Source of the DNA: Bacillota bacterium
GTDB lineage: Bacteria > Bacillota > JADQBR01
Length of the DNA stretch: 64,000 bases
Assembly: GCA_016278515.1 (NCBI GenBank)
Contig: JADQBR010000002.1
Coordinates: 177,798 to 241,797, forward strand
Direction: 5' to 3'
Below, in pieces: positions 9,230-17,853 of the stretch. The notes below the pieces were generated by a model that saw nothing but the letters and a program-made list of their open reading frames with translations, was not told where the DNA came from and did not search any database. Made by a program: the position numbers and the translations under genes. Positions within the stretch are counted from its first letter, which is position 1; each line of letters begins with the position of its first letter.

Positions 9230-9688
9230 GTGGCTGGTAGTGTCGAAACGCTGGTTGAGGATCTCGTTAATAAGATTATTAAACATACTGAATTTGAATT
9301 AGTTGATGTGGAGTATAAGAAAGAAGGTTCTGAATTGTACCTTCGTGTTTACATAGATCATCCGAATGGAATAGGTTTAAATGATTGTGAACAAATCAGC
9401 AGATCATTAAGCGATTTATTGGATAAGGAAGACCCTATACCCAACAGTTACTTTTTGGAGGTCTCGTCTCCGGGGATAGAACGACCTTTAAAGAAAGAGG
9501 AAGACTTTAAAAAGTATGTCGGTTATAACGTTGTTGCCAACACCTATGGACCAATAGACGGGAAAAAACGGTTCCAAGGGAAATTATTAGGTTTAAGGAA
9601 TGATAAACAAGTAGCTATCAGCGAAGATGACAACATAATGTTGATACCATTAAATAAAATTTCTTTAATACACTTATCAGTGGAATAA
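9230..9688 (+). CDS. rimP: Ribosome maturation factor RimP
   Basis: 152-residue 30S maturation factor (YlxS in Bacillus). It shows the two-domain RimP organisation: an N-terminal alpha/beta domain with F-E-L-V-D-V-E-Y and L-R-V-Y-I-D, the central V-S-S-P-G-I-E-R-P-L signature, and a C-terminal SH3-like barrel. Start is GTG with SD aaggagga seven bases upstream. First gene of the rimP-nusA-rnpM-ylxQ-infB operon, which follows polC in Bacillus as well. A possible attenuator hairpin lies in its leader. Confidence 0.95.
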   Translation: MAGSVETLVEDLVNKIIKHTEFELVDVEYKKEGSELYLRVYIDHPNGIGLNDCEQISRSLSDLLDKEDPIPNSYFLEVSSPGIERPLKKEEDFKKYVGYNVVANTYGPIDGKKRFQGKLLGLRNDKQVAISEDDNIMLIPLNKISLIHLSVE

Positions 9689-9703
9689 TAAGGGGGGATA
9701 AAA

Positions 9704-10801
9704 ATGAATACAGAATTTATAGAAGCGCTACATGATTTAGAGAAGACTAAAGGTATATCAGCCGATATTTTATTTGAAGCCATTGAGGCTGCATTGATTT
9801 CGGCGTACAAAAAGAACTTTGGTTCTTTGAAAAATGTGAGTACTAATATTAATAGAGAAACTGGCGAAATAGCGGTTTTTGCAAGAAAAACGATAGTGGA
9901 AGATCCAGACGATGAAAGAGCGGAAGTTTCCCTCGATGAGGCACATAGAATTAATCCGAATTACGAATTGGGAGACGTAATTGAGGAGGAAGTAACCCCC
10001 CGTGATTTTGGGCGAATTGCTGCACAGACCGCCAAGCAGGTTGTTGTTCAGCGTATTCGAGAGGCTGAGCGGGGGGTTATCTTCGAAGAGTTTGTAAGTA
10101 GAGAAGATGATATAGTTACAGGACTAATTCAACGTATAGAAGGTAATACGGTATACATAGACCTTGGAAAAACTGAAGCAGTTCTGGCACCTACTGAGCA
10201 AATAACAACGGAACAATACAAGCAAGGTGATAGAGTAAAGACGTACATTTTAGAGGTTAAGAAAACCACTAAGGGACCACAAATTATTGTTTCAAGAACT
10301 CATCCCGGATTGTTAAAGCGGTTGTTCGAAATGGAAGTTCCAGAAATACATGACGGAGTAGTGGAAATTCGTTCTATAGCCAGAGAAGCGGGCAGTCGGT
10401 CAAAAGTAGCTGTTAGCTCAACGGACGAAAAAGTAGACCCGGTAGGTGCATGTGTCGGACCGAAAGGTTTACGTGTTCAAAGTATTGTTAGCGAATTAAA
10501 TGCTGAAAAAATAGATATTGTTCGCTGGAATGAAGACTCTGAGGTCTATGTAGCTAATGCTCTCAGTCCTTCTAAAGTAGTGTCAGTGGATATACATGAA
10601 AGTGAAAAGGTAGCAAAAGTGGTGGTGCCTGATTTTCAACTTTCATTAGCAATTGGCAAAGAAGGTCAAAACGCAAGATTAGCAGCAAAGTTAACTGGGT
10701 GGAAAATAGATATTAAAAGTGAAAGCCAAGTGACCTCGCAACAAGTTAATCCTAAAGATAACGATGAGCAAGTACAGGTGCTGGATTCAGAGGAGGATTA
10801 A
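9704..10801 (+). CDS. nusA: Transcription elongation/termination factor NusA
   Basis: 365-residue RNA polymerase-binding factor that controls pausing, termination and antitermination. The N-terminal polymerase-binding domain (1-125) is followed by an S1 domain (about 133-200, with V-Y-I-D-L-G-K-T-E-A-V-L) and two KH domains (about 230-345, including D-P-V-G-A-C-V-G-P-K-G and A-I-G-K-E-G-Q-N-A-R-L-A). It lacks the C-terminal acidic repeats of proteobacterial NusA, as usual in Firmicutes. SD aaggggggat precedes the ATG, 15 bp after rimP. Confidence 0.97.
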   Translation: MNTEFIEALHDLEKTKGISADILFEAIEAALISAYKKNFGSLKNVSTNINRETGEIAVFARKTIVEDPDDERAEVSLDEAHRINPNYELGDVIEEEVTPRDFGRIAAQTAKQVVVQRIREAERGVIFEEFVSREDDIVTGLIQRIEGNTVYIDLGKTEAVLAPTEQITTEQYKQGDRVKTYILEVKKTTKGPQIIVSRTHPGLLKRLFEMEVPEIHDGVVEIRSIAREAGSRSKVAVSSTDEKVDPVGACVGPKGLRVQSIVSELNAEKIDIVRWNEDSEVYVANALSPSKVVSVDIHESEKVAKVVVPDFQLSLAIGKEGQNARLAAKLTGWKIDIKSESQVTSQQVNPKDNDEQVQVLDSEED

Positions 10802-10804
10802 TAA

Positions 10805-11071
10805 ATGGCACATTCCCAAAGAAAAGTGCCCATGCGGATGTGTTTGGGATGCAGAGTACGGAAAGAAAAGCGTGACCTAGTACGTGTCGTGCGTTCGCCG
10901 GAAGGCGAGGTAAACATTGACCTGACGGGAAAAAGGCCGGGTCGAGGTGCGTACGTTTGCTCCAATCAAGACTGTTTGGATAAAGCTGTTAAATCCAGAG
11001 CTTTAGAAAGATCACTTTCCATTAGCATATCTCTGGAAATACATGAACAGTTGTCAAAGGAAGTACAATGA
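10805..11071 (+). CDS. rnpM: RNase P modulator RnpM (YlxR family)
   Basis: 88-residue YlxR-family protein, DUF448 fold. The N-terminal R-M-C-L-G-C-R segment and the signature G-R-G-A-Y-V-C are both visible. Family members bind RNA, and the Bacillus protein has been linked to RNase P modulation, which is the basis for the name. It sits three bases after nusA and overlaps ylxQ by four bases (ATGA), so the three genes are translationally coupled. Role here is by homology and synteny. Confidence 0.9.
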   Translation: MAHSQRKVPMRMCLGCRVRKEKRDLVRVVRSPEGEVNIDLTGKRPGRGAYVCSNQDCLDKAVKSRALERSLSISISLEIHEQLSKEVQ

Positions 11072-11379
11072 TGGAACAATCAATTACTAGCATTTTAGGT
11101 TTTGCTCAAAAAGCTGGCAAACTGGTTTCTGGCGAGGAAAGTACTTTAGGAAAAGTCCGACGCAGACAGGTCAAACTAGTAATTATTTCTCAGGATGCTG
11201 CGTTTAATACGGCAGACAGATTGCAGTCAAAAGCTAGCTATTACGGTGTTCCCGTATGTACCGTTGGGAATAAAATTGAATTGGGGCAGGCCATTGGGAA
11301 GTCTCCTCGTTCTGTTATTGGAATAATAGACGAAAATTTTGCAGGTAAAGTTAAAGATTTAGTTGAGGGGAGCTGGTAG
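11068..11379 (+). CDS. ylxQ: L7Ae/L30e-family K-turn RNA-binding protein YlxQ
   Basis: 103-residue ribosomal L7Ae/L30e/Gadd45-like protein. It shows [14 protein letters not shown] near the N-terminus and the K-L-V-I-I-S-Q-D-A beta-strand/loop typical of K-turn binders. The start overlaps the rnpM stop (ATGATGG); either of the two consecutive ATGs could be used. Conserved between rnpM and infB in Firmicutes, supporting a role in RNA metabolism or ribosome function. Its specific target is not known from sequence. Confidence 0.9.
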   Translation: MMEQSITSILGFAQKAGKLVSGEESTLGKVRRRQVKLVIISQDAAFNTADRLQSKASYYGVPVCTVGNKIELGQAIGKSPRSVIGIIDENFAGKVKDLVEGSW

Positions 11380-11414
11380 CGGAAAACCTTTTCATTTATA
11401 TAGGGGGTGTTAGG

Positions 11415-13520
11415 ATGGTAAAAAAAAGAGTTTATGAATTTGCAAAGGAACTGAAACTGGGTAGCAAACAGCTAATGAAAGTACTAACTGATTTAAACAT
11501 TGAGACTAAATCACATATGAGCACTTTAAATGATGAGGATATTGAAAGAGTTACTAATCACTTAAAACAATTGGAACAACCTGAAAGCCGAAAAGACACG
11601 AAGGAAAGTAAGCAAAAAGACAAGAAGAGTGCTGCTATACAAGAAATTAATAAAAACAAAACTGAGAAAAAAAACAATAAAGATAAAAACAATAAAAATA
11701 ACAAGAAAACGGCCTCTTCTTTTCAAAAAGCTCAAAAAGCTCAAAAAGCACAAAAAGCACAAAAAGCACAGACTAAGGAAATAGAAATTGGAGAAAAAAT
11801 CGTTGTCAAAGAATTAGCTGAACTAATGGGAATAGAAGTTACTGCATTAATAACTAAAATAGTTGGGCTTGGAGTGATGGCATCATTGAACCAGCAAATT
11901 GATTTTAAAACTGCCCAATTGGCTGCAGAAGAATTTGGAGTTGAGGTTAATCAGACTCAAATTGAGCAAGGGCTTAAGGAACTAGAAGATGTTATAGATG
12001 CGGAAGGAGACATGCAGGATAGGCCGCCTGTAGTTACTGTGATGGGACACGTAGATCATGGTAAAACTTCTCTGCTGGATGCTATAAGACAAGCAAATGT
12101 AACTGCCAGTGAAGCCGGTGGCATTACACAGCACATCGGAGCATATCAAGTTGAAATTAACAACAAAAAGGTTACATTTTTAGATACACCTGGCCATGAA
12201 GCATTTACCTCCATGCGGGCCAGAGGAGCACAAGCAACGGATATAGCGGTATTAGTAGTTGCGGCAGACGATGGTGTGATGCCCCAGACAGTTGAGGCCA
12301 TTAATCATGCTAAAGCAGCTGAAGTGCCAATAATTGTTGCAATTAACAAAATTGACAGACCCGATTCAAATCCTGATAGAGTGAAACAGGAGCTTACCGA
12401 GCATGGTCTGGTAGTTGAAGAATGGGGAGGAGACGTTATAAGTGTTCCCGTTTCTGCGCTGAAAAAGGAAGGAATAGATCATTTATTGGAAATGATTCTT
12501 TTGGTTGCAGAGATGGAAGAGCTTAAAGCAAATCCCAATAGAAAAGCCAGAGGTATTGTTATCGAAGCTGAGTTAGATAAAGGACGCGGTCCTGTCGCAA
12601 CAATGTTACTGCAAAAAGGAACTTTAAAGGTTGGCGATAGTTTGGTTGTAGGAACCATATATGGCAAGGTGCGAGCTATGATAGATGACCAAGGAATGCG
12701 CGTTAAAAAGGCCGGTCCTGCATTTCCAGTAGAAGTATTAGGCTTGTCGGACTTACCCGAAGCGGGTGACGTCTTCCAAGTAATGGATGAGAAAACTGCG
12801 CGGGCCCTTTCGCAGAAACGGCATGCCATTAAAAGAGAAGAAGAACTGAATAAAACTAGTAAGATTAGTTTGGATGACCTATTTAGCAGCATGGAAGCCG
12901 GTAAGATTAAAGAATTAAACATTGTGGTAAAAGGTGATGTTCAGGGGTCTATAGAGGCTTTAAGTCAGTCACTGGAGCAGGTATCCACAGAGGAAGTTAA
13001 GGTAAATATTATCCACAAAGGTGTTGGTGCAATTAATGAAACAGACGTCATGTTAGCCAGTGCCTCAAATGCGATTATTATTGGCTTTAATGTTAGACCC
13101 GATACTAATGCGCGCAAAGCTTCAGAAAAGGAAACTATAGACATTCACACTTATCGAGTCATTTATGAAGCAATTGATGATATAAAAGCGGCAATGGCTG
13201 GATTGTTAGATCCGGATATCATTGAAGTATCCCAAGGACAGGCAGAGGTGAGAGCAACATTTAAGGTTCCAAAAGCCGGGACAATTGCAGGATGTTATAT
13301 TACCGATGGTTTGGTTTCCAGTCGTTCTAACGTGCGTGTTGTGAGAGATGGTGTAGTAGTTCATGAGGCGAAAATAGATTCTTTGAAAAGATTTAAGGAT
13401 GACGTTAAAGAAGTGGCTCAAGGGTATGAATGTGGTATAGGATTAGAAAATTATAACGATATTAAAGATGGAGATATTTTTGAGTTTTTCACTTTCAAGG
13501 AAGTAAAACGTGAATTATAG
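11415..13520 (+). CDS. infB: Translation initiation factor IF-2
   Basis: 701-residue initiator-tRNA GTPase. The N-terminal IF2N domain (1-55) is followed by a Lys/Gln/Asn-rich low-complexity linker (about 55-120) with five K-A-Q repeats, then a second IF2N-like domain. The G domain has G-H-V-D-H-G-K-T (residues 211-218), D-T-P-G-H-E and N-K-I-D. Domains II, III and C2 follow. The short, simple linker is within Firmicutes range. A GGGGGTG SD precedes the ATG at 36 bp after ylxQ. No ylxP is seen between infB and rbfA. Confidence 0.97.
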   Translation: MVKKRVYEFAKELKLGSKQLMKVLTDLNIETKSHMSTLNDEDIERVTNHLKQLEQPESRKDTKESKQKDKKSAAIQEINKNKTEKKNNKDKNNKNNKKTASSFQKAQKAQKAQKAQKAQTKEIEIGEKIVVKELAELMGIEVTALITKIVGLGVMASLNQQIDFKTAQLAAEEFGVEVNQTQIEQGLKELEDVIDAEGDMQDRPPVVTVMGHVDHGKTSLLDAIRQANVTASEAGGITQHIGAYQVEINNKKVTFLDTPGHEAFTSMRARGAQATDIAVLVVAADDGVMPQTVEAINHAKAAEVPIIVAINKIDRPDSNPDRVKQELTEHGLVVEEWGGDVISVPVSALKKEGIDHLLEMILLVAEMEELKANPNRKARGIVIEAELDKGRGPVATMLLQKGTLKVGDSLVVGTIYGKVRAMIDDQGMRVKKAGPAFPVEVLGLSDLPEAGDVFQVMDEKTARALSQKRHAIKREEELNKTSKISLDDLFSSMEAGKIKELNIVVKGDVQGSIEALSQSLEQVSTEEVKVNIIHKGVGAINETDVMLASASNAIIIGFNVRPDTNARKASEKETIDIHTYRVIYEAIDDIKAAMAGLLDPDIIEVSQGQAEVRATFKVPKAGTIAGCYITDGLVSSRSNVRVVRDGVVVHEAKIDSLKRFKDDVKEVAQGYECGIGLENYNDIKDGDIFEFFTFKEVKREL
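11724..11768 (+). repeat. 9-bp tandem repeat inside infB
   Basis: Five consecutive 9-bp units (caaaaagct twice, then caaaaagca three times) encode the K-A-Q repeat in the IF-2 linker. Unit length is a multiple of three, so copy-number change would not shift the frame. Confidence 0.9.
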
Positions 13521-13535
13521 ATTGGGGTGCAGCGC

Positions 13536-13889
13536 ATGACTTCCCTAAGATCCAATAGGGTAGCTGAACAGATGAAAAAGGAAGTTGCCCAAATAATTGG
13601 TGACCAAGTAAAAGATCCGCGTATCGGTTTTGTTACCGTAACTGCTGTAGATCTGACCAATGATTTAAGAAATGCGAAGACTTATGTAAGTGTGTTGGGT
13701 AATGAGAAAGAAAAAGCTGATTCTCTTGAAGGGTTGAATAAAGCCACCGCTTTTATTAGACGGGAATTAGGAAATAGAATAAAACTCAGACATGTACCCG
13801 AGATTGAATTTCGGATAGATCAGTCTATTGAACATGGTGCGCATATTTCAAAGTTATTATCAGAGGTAAAGCAGAATGAAGAGAAGTAA
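13536..13889 (+). CDS. rbfA: 30S ribosome-binding factor RbfA
   Basis: 117-residue KH-like protein needed for late 30S assembly and cold adaptation. The N-terminus reads S-N-R-V-A-E-Q-M-K-K-E, matching the family start. The core contains the D-P-R-I-G-F-V-T-V and T-Y-V-S-V-L stretches and the H-V-P-E-I-E-F C-terminal segment. I chose ATG 13536 over the upstream GTG 13527 because ggggtg (13524-13529) is a good SD for the ATG and overlaps the GTG. It overlaps nrnA by 14 bases. Confidence 0.93.
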   Translation: MTSLRSNRVAEQMKKEVAQIIGDQVKDPRIGFVTVTAVDLTNDLRNAKTYVSVLGNEKEKADSLEGLNKATAFIRRELGNRIKLRHVPEIEFRIDQSIEHGAHISKLLSEVKQNEEK

Positions 13890-14859
13890 TTTAGTGAATG
13901 AAATTGTTGACGAAATTAAAAAACATGACTATATACTGGTTACTTCTCATGTTATACCGGATGGAGATAATATAGGTTCGACATTGGCACTGGGTTTGGC
14001 ACTAAAAACTCTTGGAAAAAAAGTTATTATGATCAATAACGATCTTATGCCAAAACAGTACAGATTTCTAAAAGGGAGTGAAGAAATTCAACTCCCTTCT
14101 GCATTAAAAACAGTACCTAGTTTATGTATTGCTGTTGACCTGACTGGACTAGATAGAGTAGGGGATGCCTTGCATAATTTTGTTCACAAGGAAAAACCTG
14201 TTGTAATTAACGTGGATCATCATGTTAGTAACAGCTATTTTGGACATTTGAATTTAGTTGATGGTACCGTATCGGCAGCGGGTGAACTGGTTTATGATTT
14301 GATACTGGCATTGGGTGTTTCTATTGAAGTAAACATGGCTGAGGCGTTATATGTTGCGATTTCTACCGATACTGGCTCTTTTCAATATGAAAGCACTAAA
14401 CCCAAAACCCTTGAAATTGCTGCTAAATTATTAGAGGCTGGAGTGAAACCAGGGAAAATTAACCAGTATATATATGACAGCAAATCATTAGTAGCTTTAA
14501 GGCTCCTGGAGAAAGCATTATCTACACTTACTGTGAGTGAGGATGGCAAATTGGCATATATATGGGTAGATTTGCGGACGATGAATAAACTAAGTGCAGA
14601 GAATGAACATTGTGAGGGGTTGGTAAATTACCCTCGTATTCTTCAAGGGGTAGAGATTGCCTTGTTTTTTAGGCAGATTGCTAAAAATAGAGTTAAAGTA
14701 GCCTTCCGCTCAAAAGGAGAAGTTGACGTTAACCATATTGCCGGTATTTTTGGCGGTGGGGGCCACACCAAGGCTGCAGGCTGTTCTTTAGATGGAGATA
14801 TGAGTAACATAATCCCGAAGGTTACTTCAGTAGTAGTAGAAGAGCTAAAGAAAATATAA
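13876..14859 (+). CDS. nrnA: DHH-family nanoRNase / pAp phosphatase NrnA
   Basis: 327-residue DHH/DHHA1 phosphoesterase that degrades 2-5-mer RNAs and dephosphorylates pAp in Bacillus. The catalytic motifs are V-I-P-D-G-D (motif I), the Asp of A-V-D-L-T-G, N-V-D-H-H (the DHH motif) and S-T-D-T-G. The C-terminal DHHA1 domain ends with the nucleotide-binding G-G-G-G-H-T-K-A-A-G. The start lies inside the end of rbfA, so translation is coupled. Placement between rbfA and truB is typical of Clostridia. Confidence 0.92.
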   Translation: MKRSNLVNEIVDEIKKHDYILVTSHVIPDGDNIGSTLALGLALKTLGKKVIMINNDLMPKQYRFLKGSEEIQLPSALKTVPSLCIAVDLTGLDRVGDALHNFVHKEKPVVINVDHHVSNSYFGHLNLVDGTVSAAGELVYDLILALGVSIEVNMAEALYVAISTDTGSFQYESTKPKTLEIAAKLLEAGVKPGKINQYIYDSKSLVALRLLEKALSTLTVSEDGKLAYIWVDLRTMNKLSAENEHCEGLVNYPRILQGVEIALFFRQIAKNRVKVAFRSKGEVDVNHIAGIFGGGGHTKAAGCSLDGDMSNIIPKVTSVVVEELKKI

Positions 14860-14872
14860 CTGGGGAGATTAT

Positions 14873-15793
14873 ATGGACGGTTTCATAAATACATTAAAAC
14901 CCCCGGGGATGACTTCCCACGACGTGGTACATTGGCTAAGAAAACATCTCGGCCAAAAGAAAATTGGGCATACGGGAACACTAGACCCCGGTGCATGTGG
15001 ATGTTTAATTATTGCAGTGGGCAAAGCAACCAAATTAAGTGAATACGTGTTGGATTTACCAAAGACATATAGATGCGAAATGGAACTGGGGTGGGCCACT
15101 GACAGCGGTGATACTTTTGGTAGCGTTCTAGAAGCAAGGAAAGTTCCCCAACTCAGTGGGCATGATATTTCTAGCACATTCTTGGGGTTTATTGGTAACA
15201 TAAGGCAGATTCCCCCAATGACTTCTGCTATCAAGGTTAACGGAAAGAAGCTATACGAATTGGCAAGGGAAGGAAAGACTATTCATAGGGAAGCGCGACC
15301 TATCACGATATATGCTTTGAACTTGGTGAGTAAAAATTTTGACCAATCTAACCCTAAAATAGTTTTTGATGTTGTTTGCTCCAAAGGCACCTATATTCGC
15401 AGTCTCTGCCATGATTTAGGTCAAGAATTTGGCTGTGGTGCTGTTATGAAATTCTTAATTCGTAGCGGAGTCGGGCCGTTTAAGTTAGATGATGCTCAAA
15501 CATTAGAAGAAATAGAAAACAATACTGGTAAAGATTACTTGATGCCAATTGATACTCCTATAAATACTTGGCCAAAGGCGCAGTTAAAAGATCTATTTTT
15601 TTCAAAGAGACTAGCTCATGGAAACTTGATTGAACCAAGTGGATTTATTATGGATGGTGATTTAACTAAGGACCCAATGAGTCGGATTAGGATATATGAC
15701 CATTTGAATAATTTTGTAGCGATAGGCAATCTAAAAGACACTGAGAAAGGCGGACTGCAGCCGCACAAAGTTTTTTTCCCTATAGAAAAGTAG
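14873..15793 (+). CDS. truB: tRNA pseudouridine55 synthase TruB
   Basis: 306-residue pseudouridine synthase that modifies U55 in the T-loop of elongator tRNAs. It starts with the family pattern N-T-L-K-P-P-G-M-T-S-H-D-V-V. The catalytic aspartate is Asp38 in H-T-G-T-L-D-P-G-A. The K-G-T-Y-I-R-S-L binding motif lies in the second half. A C-terminal RNA-binding region of about 60 residues completes a normal length. The ATG follows ctggggag, 13 bp after nrnA. Confidence 0.95.
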   Translation: MDGFINTLKPPGMTSHDVVHWLRKHLGQKKIGHTGTLDPGACGCLIIAVGKATKLSEYVLDLPKTYRCEMELGWATDSGDTFGSVLEARKVPQLSGHDISSTFLGFIGNIRQIPPMTSAIKVNGKKLYELAREGKTIHREARPITIYALNLVSKNFDQSNPKIVFDVVCSKGTYIRSLCHDLGQEFGCGAVMKFLIRSGVGPFKLDDAQTLEEIENNTGKDYLMPIDTPINTWPKAQLKDLFFSKRLAHGNLIEPSGFIMDGDLTKDPMSRIRIYDHLNNFVAIGNLKDTEKGGLQPHKVFFPIEK

Positions 15794-15830
15794 GTGCTTG
15801 AAAAGATGCAAAGGAGCGGGTTGCCAAGTG

Positions 15831-15865
15831 AAGCGCAAGCAGCGCTTTTATTTGTTGCTTTTTTT
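15831..15865 (+). terminator. Candidate terminator between truB and ribF
   Basis: Two overlapping stems are possible: aagcgc/gcgctt (15831-15836 with 15842-15847) and aagca/tgctt (15837-15841 with 15856-15860). The second ends directly in a T-run (15860-15865). Strength is moderate. Confidence 0.5.
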
Positions 15866-15920
15866 CAAACATCATCCTTAAGGAGATATATTTAGATGGC
15901 AAATAAAGGAGCGAGCCGAA

Positions 15921-16844
15921 GTGGAGATTGTCACAATATCCGAAGATTTTAACCCTTCCTATCCTTCAGCGTTAGTCTTAGGAAATTTTGATGGTGTACA
16001 TGTTGGCCATCAAAAGTTAATTAGAGAAGCAATACTTTGGGCTCAGCAACATGAGACATATTCAGCAGTACTAACGTTTAAGCCTCACCCTTTACAGGTT
16101 TTAAAGCCCAATAGCGCTCCAAATCGCTTGAGCGACTGGCAGCGGAAATATCAGTATATTGCAAGGTTGGGACCAGATTTATTGTTGGAGATTCCATTTA
16201 CGAAGGAATTTGCGCTAATTAAACCTGAGGACTTTGTATCCAAAATATTGGTAGAACGGTTAAATGCCAAGGCAATTTTTGTAGGGTATAATTATACGTT
16301 CGGTAATGGCGGACAAGGTAATCCTGCATTATTAGAACAACTCGGAGAGAAATATGGATACTTTTTAAAAGTAATATCTCCAGTGAAGGTTAATGGTGAA
16401 ATAGTCAGTAGTTCCTTAATTCGTGCTTGTTTAAGGGATGGCGACATCCGGTCCGCTAACGAATATTTGGGGCATAATTATACTTTGCATGGTACTGTTG
16501 TACGTGGCCATCAGCGCGGTCGAGAGTTAGGTTTCCCAACTGCAAATATAGATTTACACGATATGAATGTGATACTGTCCAAAGGAGTATACTCAGTCTG
16601 GGTACATGGTGAGGGTTTTTCTCAGGCAGGCGTAATGAACGTAGGGTATTGTCCAACTTTTACTAACCAAGATATGGCCTTTGAGGTCCATATAATTGAC
16701 TTTGATAAGGATATCTATGGTTCTGAGCTGCATGTGGAGGTATTGTACCGGTTAAGAAATGAGAAAGCATTTACTGATGTTACCGAATTAATCGGCCAAA
16801 TTAAAAAGGATGTTGAGAGTACAAAAATAATATTGAATATATAG
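15921..16844 (+). CDS. ribF: Bifunctional riboflavin kinase / FAD synthetase
   Basis: 307-residue enzyme that makes FMN and then FAD. The N-terminal FAD-synthetase domain (1-180) has the nucleotidyltransferase pattern G-N-F-D-G-V-H-V-G-H, and V-S-S-S-L-I-R near residue 160. The C-terminal flavokinase domain (about 180-300) has G-H-Q-R-G-R-E-L-G-F-P-T-A-N. Start is GTG 15921 with aaaggagcg upstream. No FMN riboswitch is seen in the 127-bp gap before it. Synteny truB-ribF-rpsO matches Bacillus. Confidence 0.95.
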   Translation: MEIVTISEDFNPSYPSALVLGNFDGVHVGHQKLIREAILWAQQHETYSAVLTFKPHPLQVLKPNSAPNRLSDWQRKYQYIARLGPDLLLEIPFTKEFALIKPEDFVSKILVERLNAKAIFVGYNYTFGNGGQGNPALLEQLGEKYGYFLKVISPVKVNGEIVSSSLIRACLRDGDIRSANEYLGHNYTLHGTVVRGHQRGRELGFPTANIDLHDMNVILSKGVYSVWVHGEGFSQAGVMNVGYCPTFTNQDMAFEVHIIDFDKDIYGSELHVEVLYRLRNEKAFTDVTELIGQIKKDVESTKIILNI

Positions 16845-16943
16845 CCTAAGAGGCTGTTTATACTGGTTAACATTACCAGACAATTGACCAAGTCCTTCAT
16901 AGTAATAAATAACGATGGGTTTTGGTTAATAATCTAAAACTAT

Positions 16944-16983
16944 TTTGACCAACCCTAAATTGAAGCGTCGAAGGTTGGTCAAA
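16944..16983 (+). promoter_or_regulatory. Inverted repeat spanning the start of the small ORF
   Basis: Perfect 11-bp arms TTTGACCAACC (16944-16954) and GGTTGGTCAAA (16973-16983) with an 18-nt loop. The right arm ends on the A of the downstream ATG. In RNA it would bury the ribosome-binding region; in DNA it could be an operator. T-run and SD features are weak, so a terminator role is unlikely. Confidence 0.6.
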
Positions 16984-17204
16984 TGAGGATAGTCATCACT
17001 AAACATGCCAAGCAGAGATTAAAAGAACTTAGGCAAAATAATATTGTTGAAACAGATATAATTAAGGCAACCTATGGTATACCGGGTTTTATTCCATCAG
17101 CAACTAGGTTTAGAAATTTTTTTACTGATTCTGGTAGGTTATTTGATTTAGTAATAAAGGATACGGCATCATGCCGATTAGTAATTACAATAATAGGAAA
17201 ATAA
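16983..17204 (+). CDS. Small DUF4258-like protein
   Basis: 73-residue basic protein. The N-terminal pattern (T-K-H-A-K-Q-R-L-K-E-L, then a short helix and a strand pair ending in L-V-I-T-I-I-G-K) resembles DUF4258 proteins, which sometimes occur in toxin-antitoxin-like contexts. No antitoxin gene is visible beside it. The start lies at the edge of a strong inverted repeat and only a weak SD (aagg) is present, so expression may be low or controlled. Function unknown; the family assignment is by pattern recognition only. Confidence 0.55.
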   Translation: MRIVITKHAKQRLKELRQNNIVETDIIKATYGIPGFIPSATRFRNFFTDSGRLFDLVIKDTASCRLVITIIGK

Positions 17205-17235
17205 ATAGGATTATTAATAAAAAATGTTATACAAG

Positions 17236-17264
17236 TTGCTATTATGTCCATTATTTTGTATAAT
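17236..17264 (+). promoter_or_regulatory. Promoter upstream of rpsO
   Basis: TTGCTA (17236-17241), a 17-bp spacer and a perfect TATAAT (17259-17264). Transcription would start near 17271, giving a leader of about 80 nt before rpsO. Confidence 0.7.
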
Positions 17265-17270
17265 CTAAGT

Positions 17271-17349
17271 GAACCATAAACTAGGTTGCTCGTTCCTCCG
17301 GCGGTTTCTTGGTTTGTGGCGATTATAAGAAAAGGAGGTGAAACTTACC
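17271..17349 (+). promoter_or_regulatory. Candidate S15 autoregulatory leader
   Basis: The rpsO 5' leader contains CCTCC (17295-17299) that can pair with the SD GGAGG (17334-17338), so the ribosome-binding site could be hidden. S15 is known to control its own mRNA in several bacteria through unrelated leader folds. That this leader does so is inference; the complementarity is directly visible. Confidence 0.4.
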
Positions 17350-17619
17350 ATGACAATGTCTGTAGAAAATAAAAAAGAAATAATTGATCACTACAAACTT
17401 CATGAGGCTGACACGGGATCTCCCGAAGTGCAAATCGCCATATTGACTAAACGAATTAATCATTTAACAGAACACTTGAAAATGCATAAGAAGGATCATC
17501 ACTCTAGACGTGGCTTATTAAAAATGGTAGGTAAACGTAGGGGTCTTTTAAATTATCTGAAGGATAATGATTTTGATCGTTATCGTCAAATTATTGAGCA
17601 ATTGGGTATTAGAAGGTAG
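17350..17619 (+). CDS. rpsO: 30S ribosomal protein S15
   Basis: 89-residue primary rRNA-binding protein of the small-subunit platform. It contains the family stretches [13 protein letters not shown] and [17 protein letters not shown]. The ATG at 17350 was chosen because it gives exactly the length of Bacillus S15; an in-frame GTG at 17338 is part of the SD region (aaaggaggtg). It has its own promoter and terminator and precedes pnp, as in most bacteria. Confidence 0.97.
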   Translation: MTMSVENKKEIIDHYKLHEADTGSPEVQIAILTKRINHLTEHLKMHKKDHHSRRGLLKMVGKRRGLLNYLKDNDFDRYRQIIEQLGIRR

Positions 17620-17644
17620 AGCGGTATAACCGCTCTATTTTTAT
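17617..17644 (+). terminator. rpsO terminator
   Basis: Perfect 9-bp stem TAGAGCGGT (17617-17625) and ACCGCTCTA (17629-17637) with a 3-nt loop, followed by tttttatt. The left arm includes the rpsO stop codon. The 210 bp that follow to pnp are AT-rich and hold no recognisable gene. Confidence 0.85.
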
Positions 17645-17853
17645 TATTATTTTTTAGTTCAACCCCTTTACTTATGCAAATTTGTTAAAACAAATATAAA
17701 CAAACACTCAGTCATAAAGTGATTATTTACTAACAACTTATTTAAAATGGTATTTTTTTCTGATAATGAAGGAAATAATATAAGTAATGTGGAAATTTTA
17801 TCTTTTAAGACAAGTTTCTATAAGAAGAGCTTTTAAGGAGGTTTTAATGTTTA

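Noticed and set aside
11724..11768. CRISPR or satellite array
   Set aside because: Units are only 9 bp, contiguous, in frame and code for a K-A-Q linker in IF-2. No CRISPR-like array was noticed elsewhere in the window.
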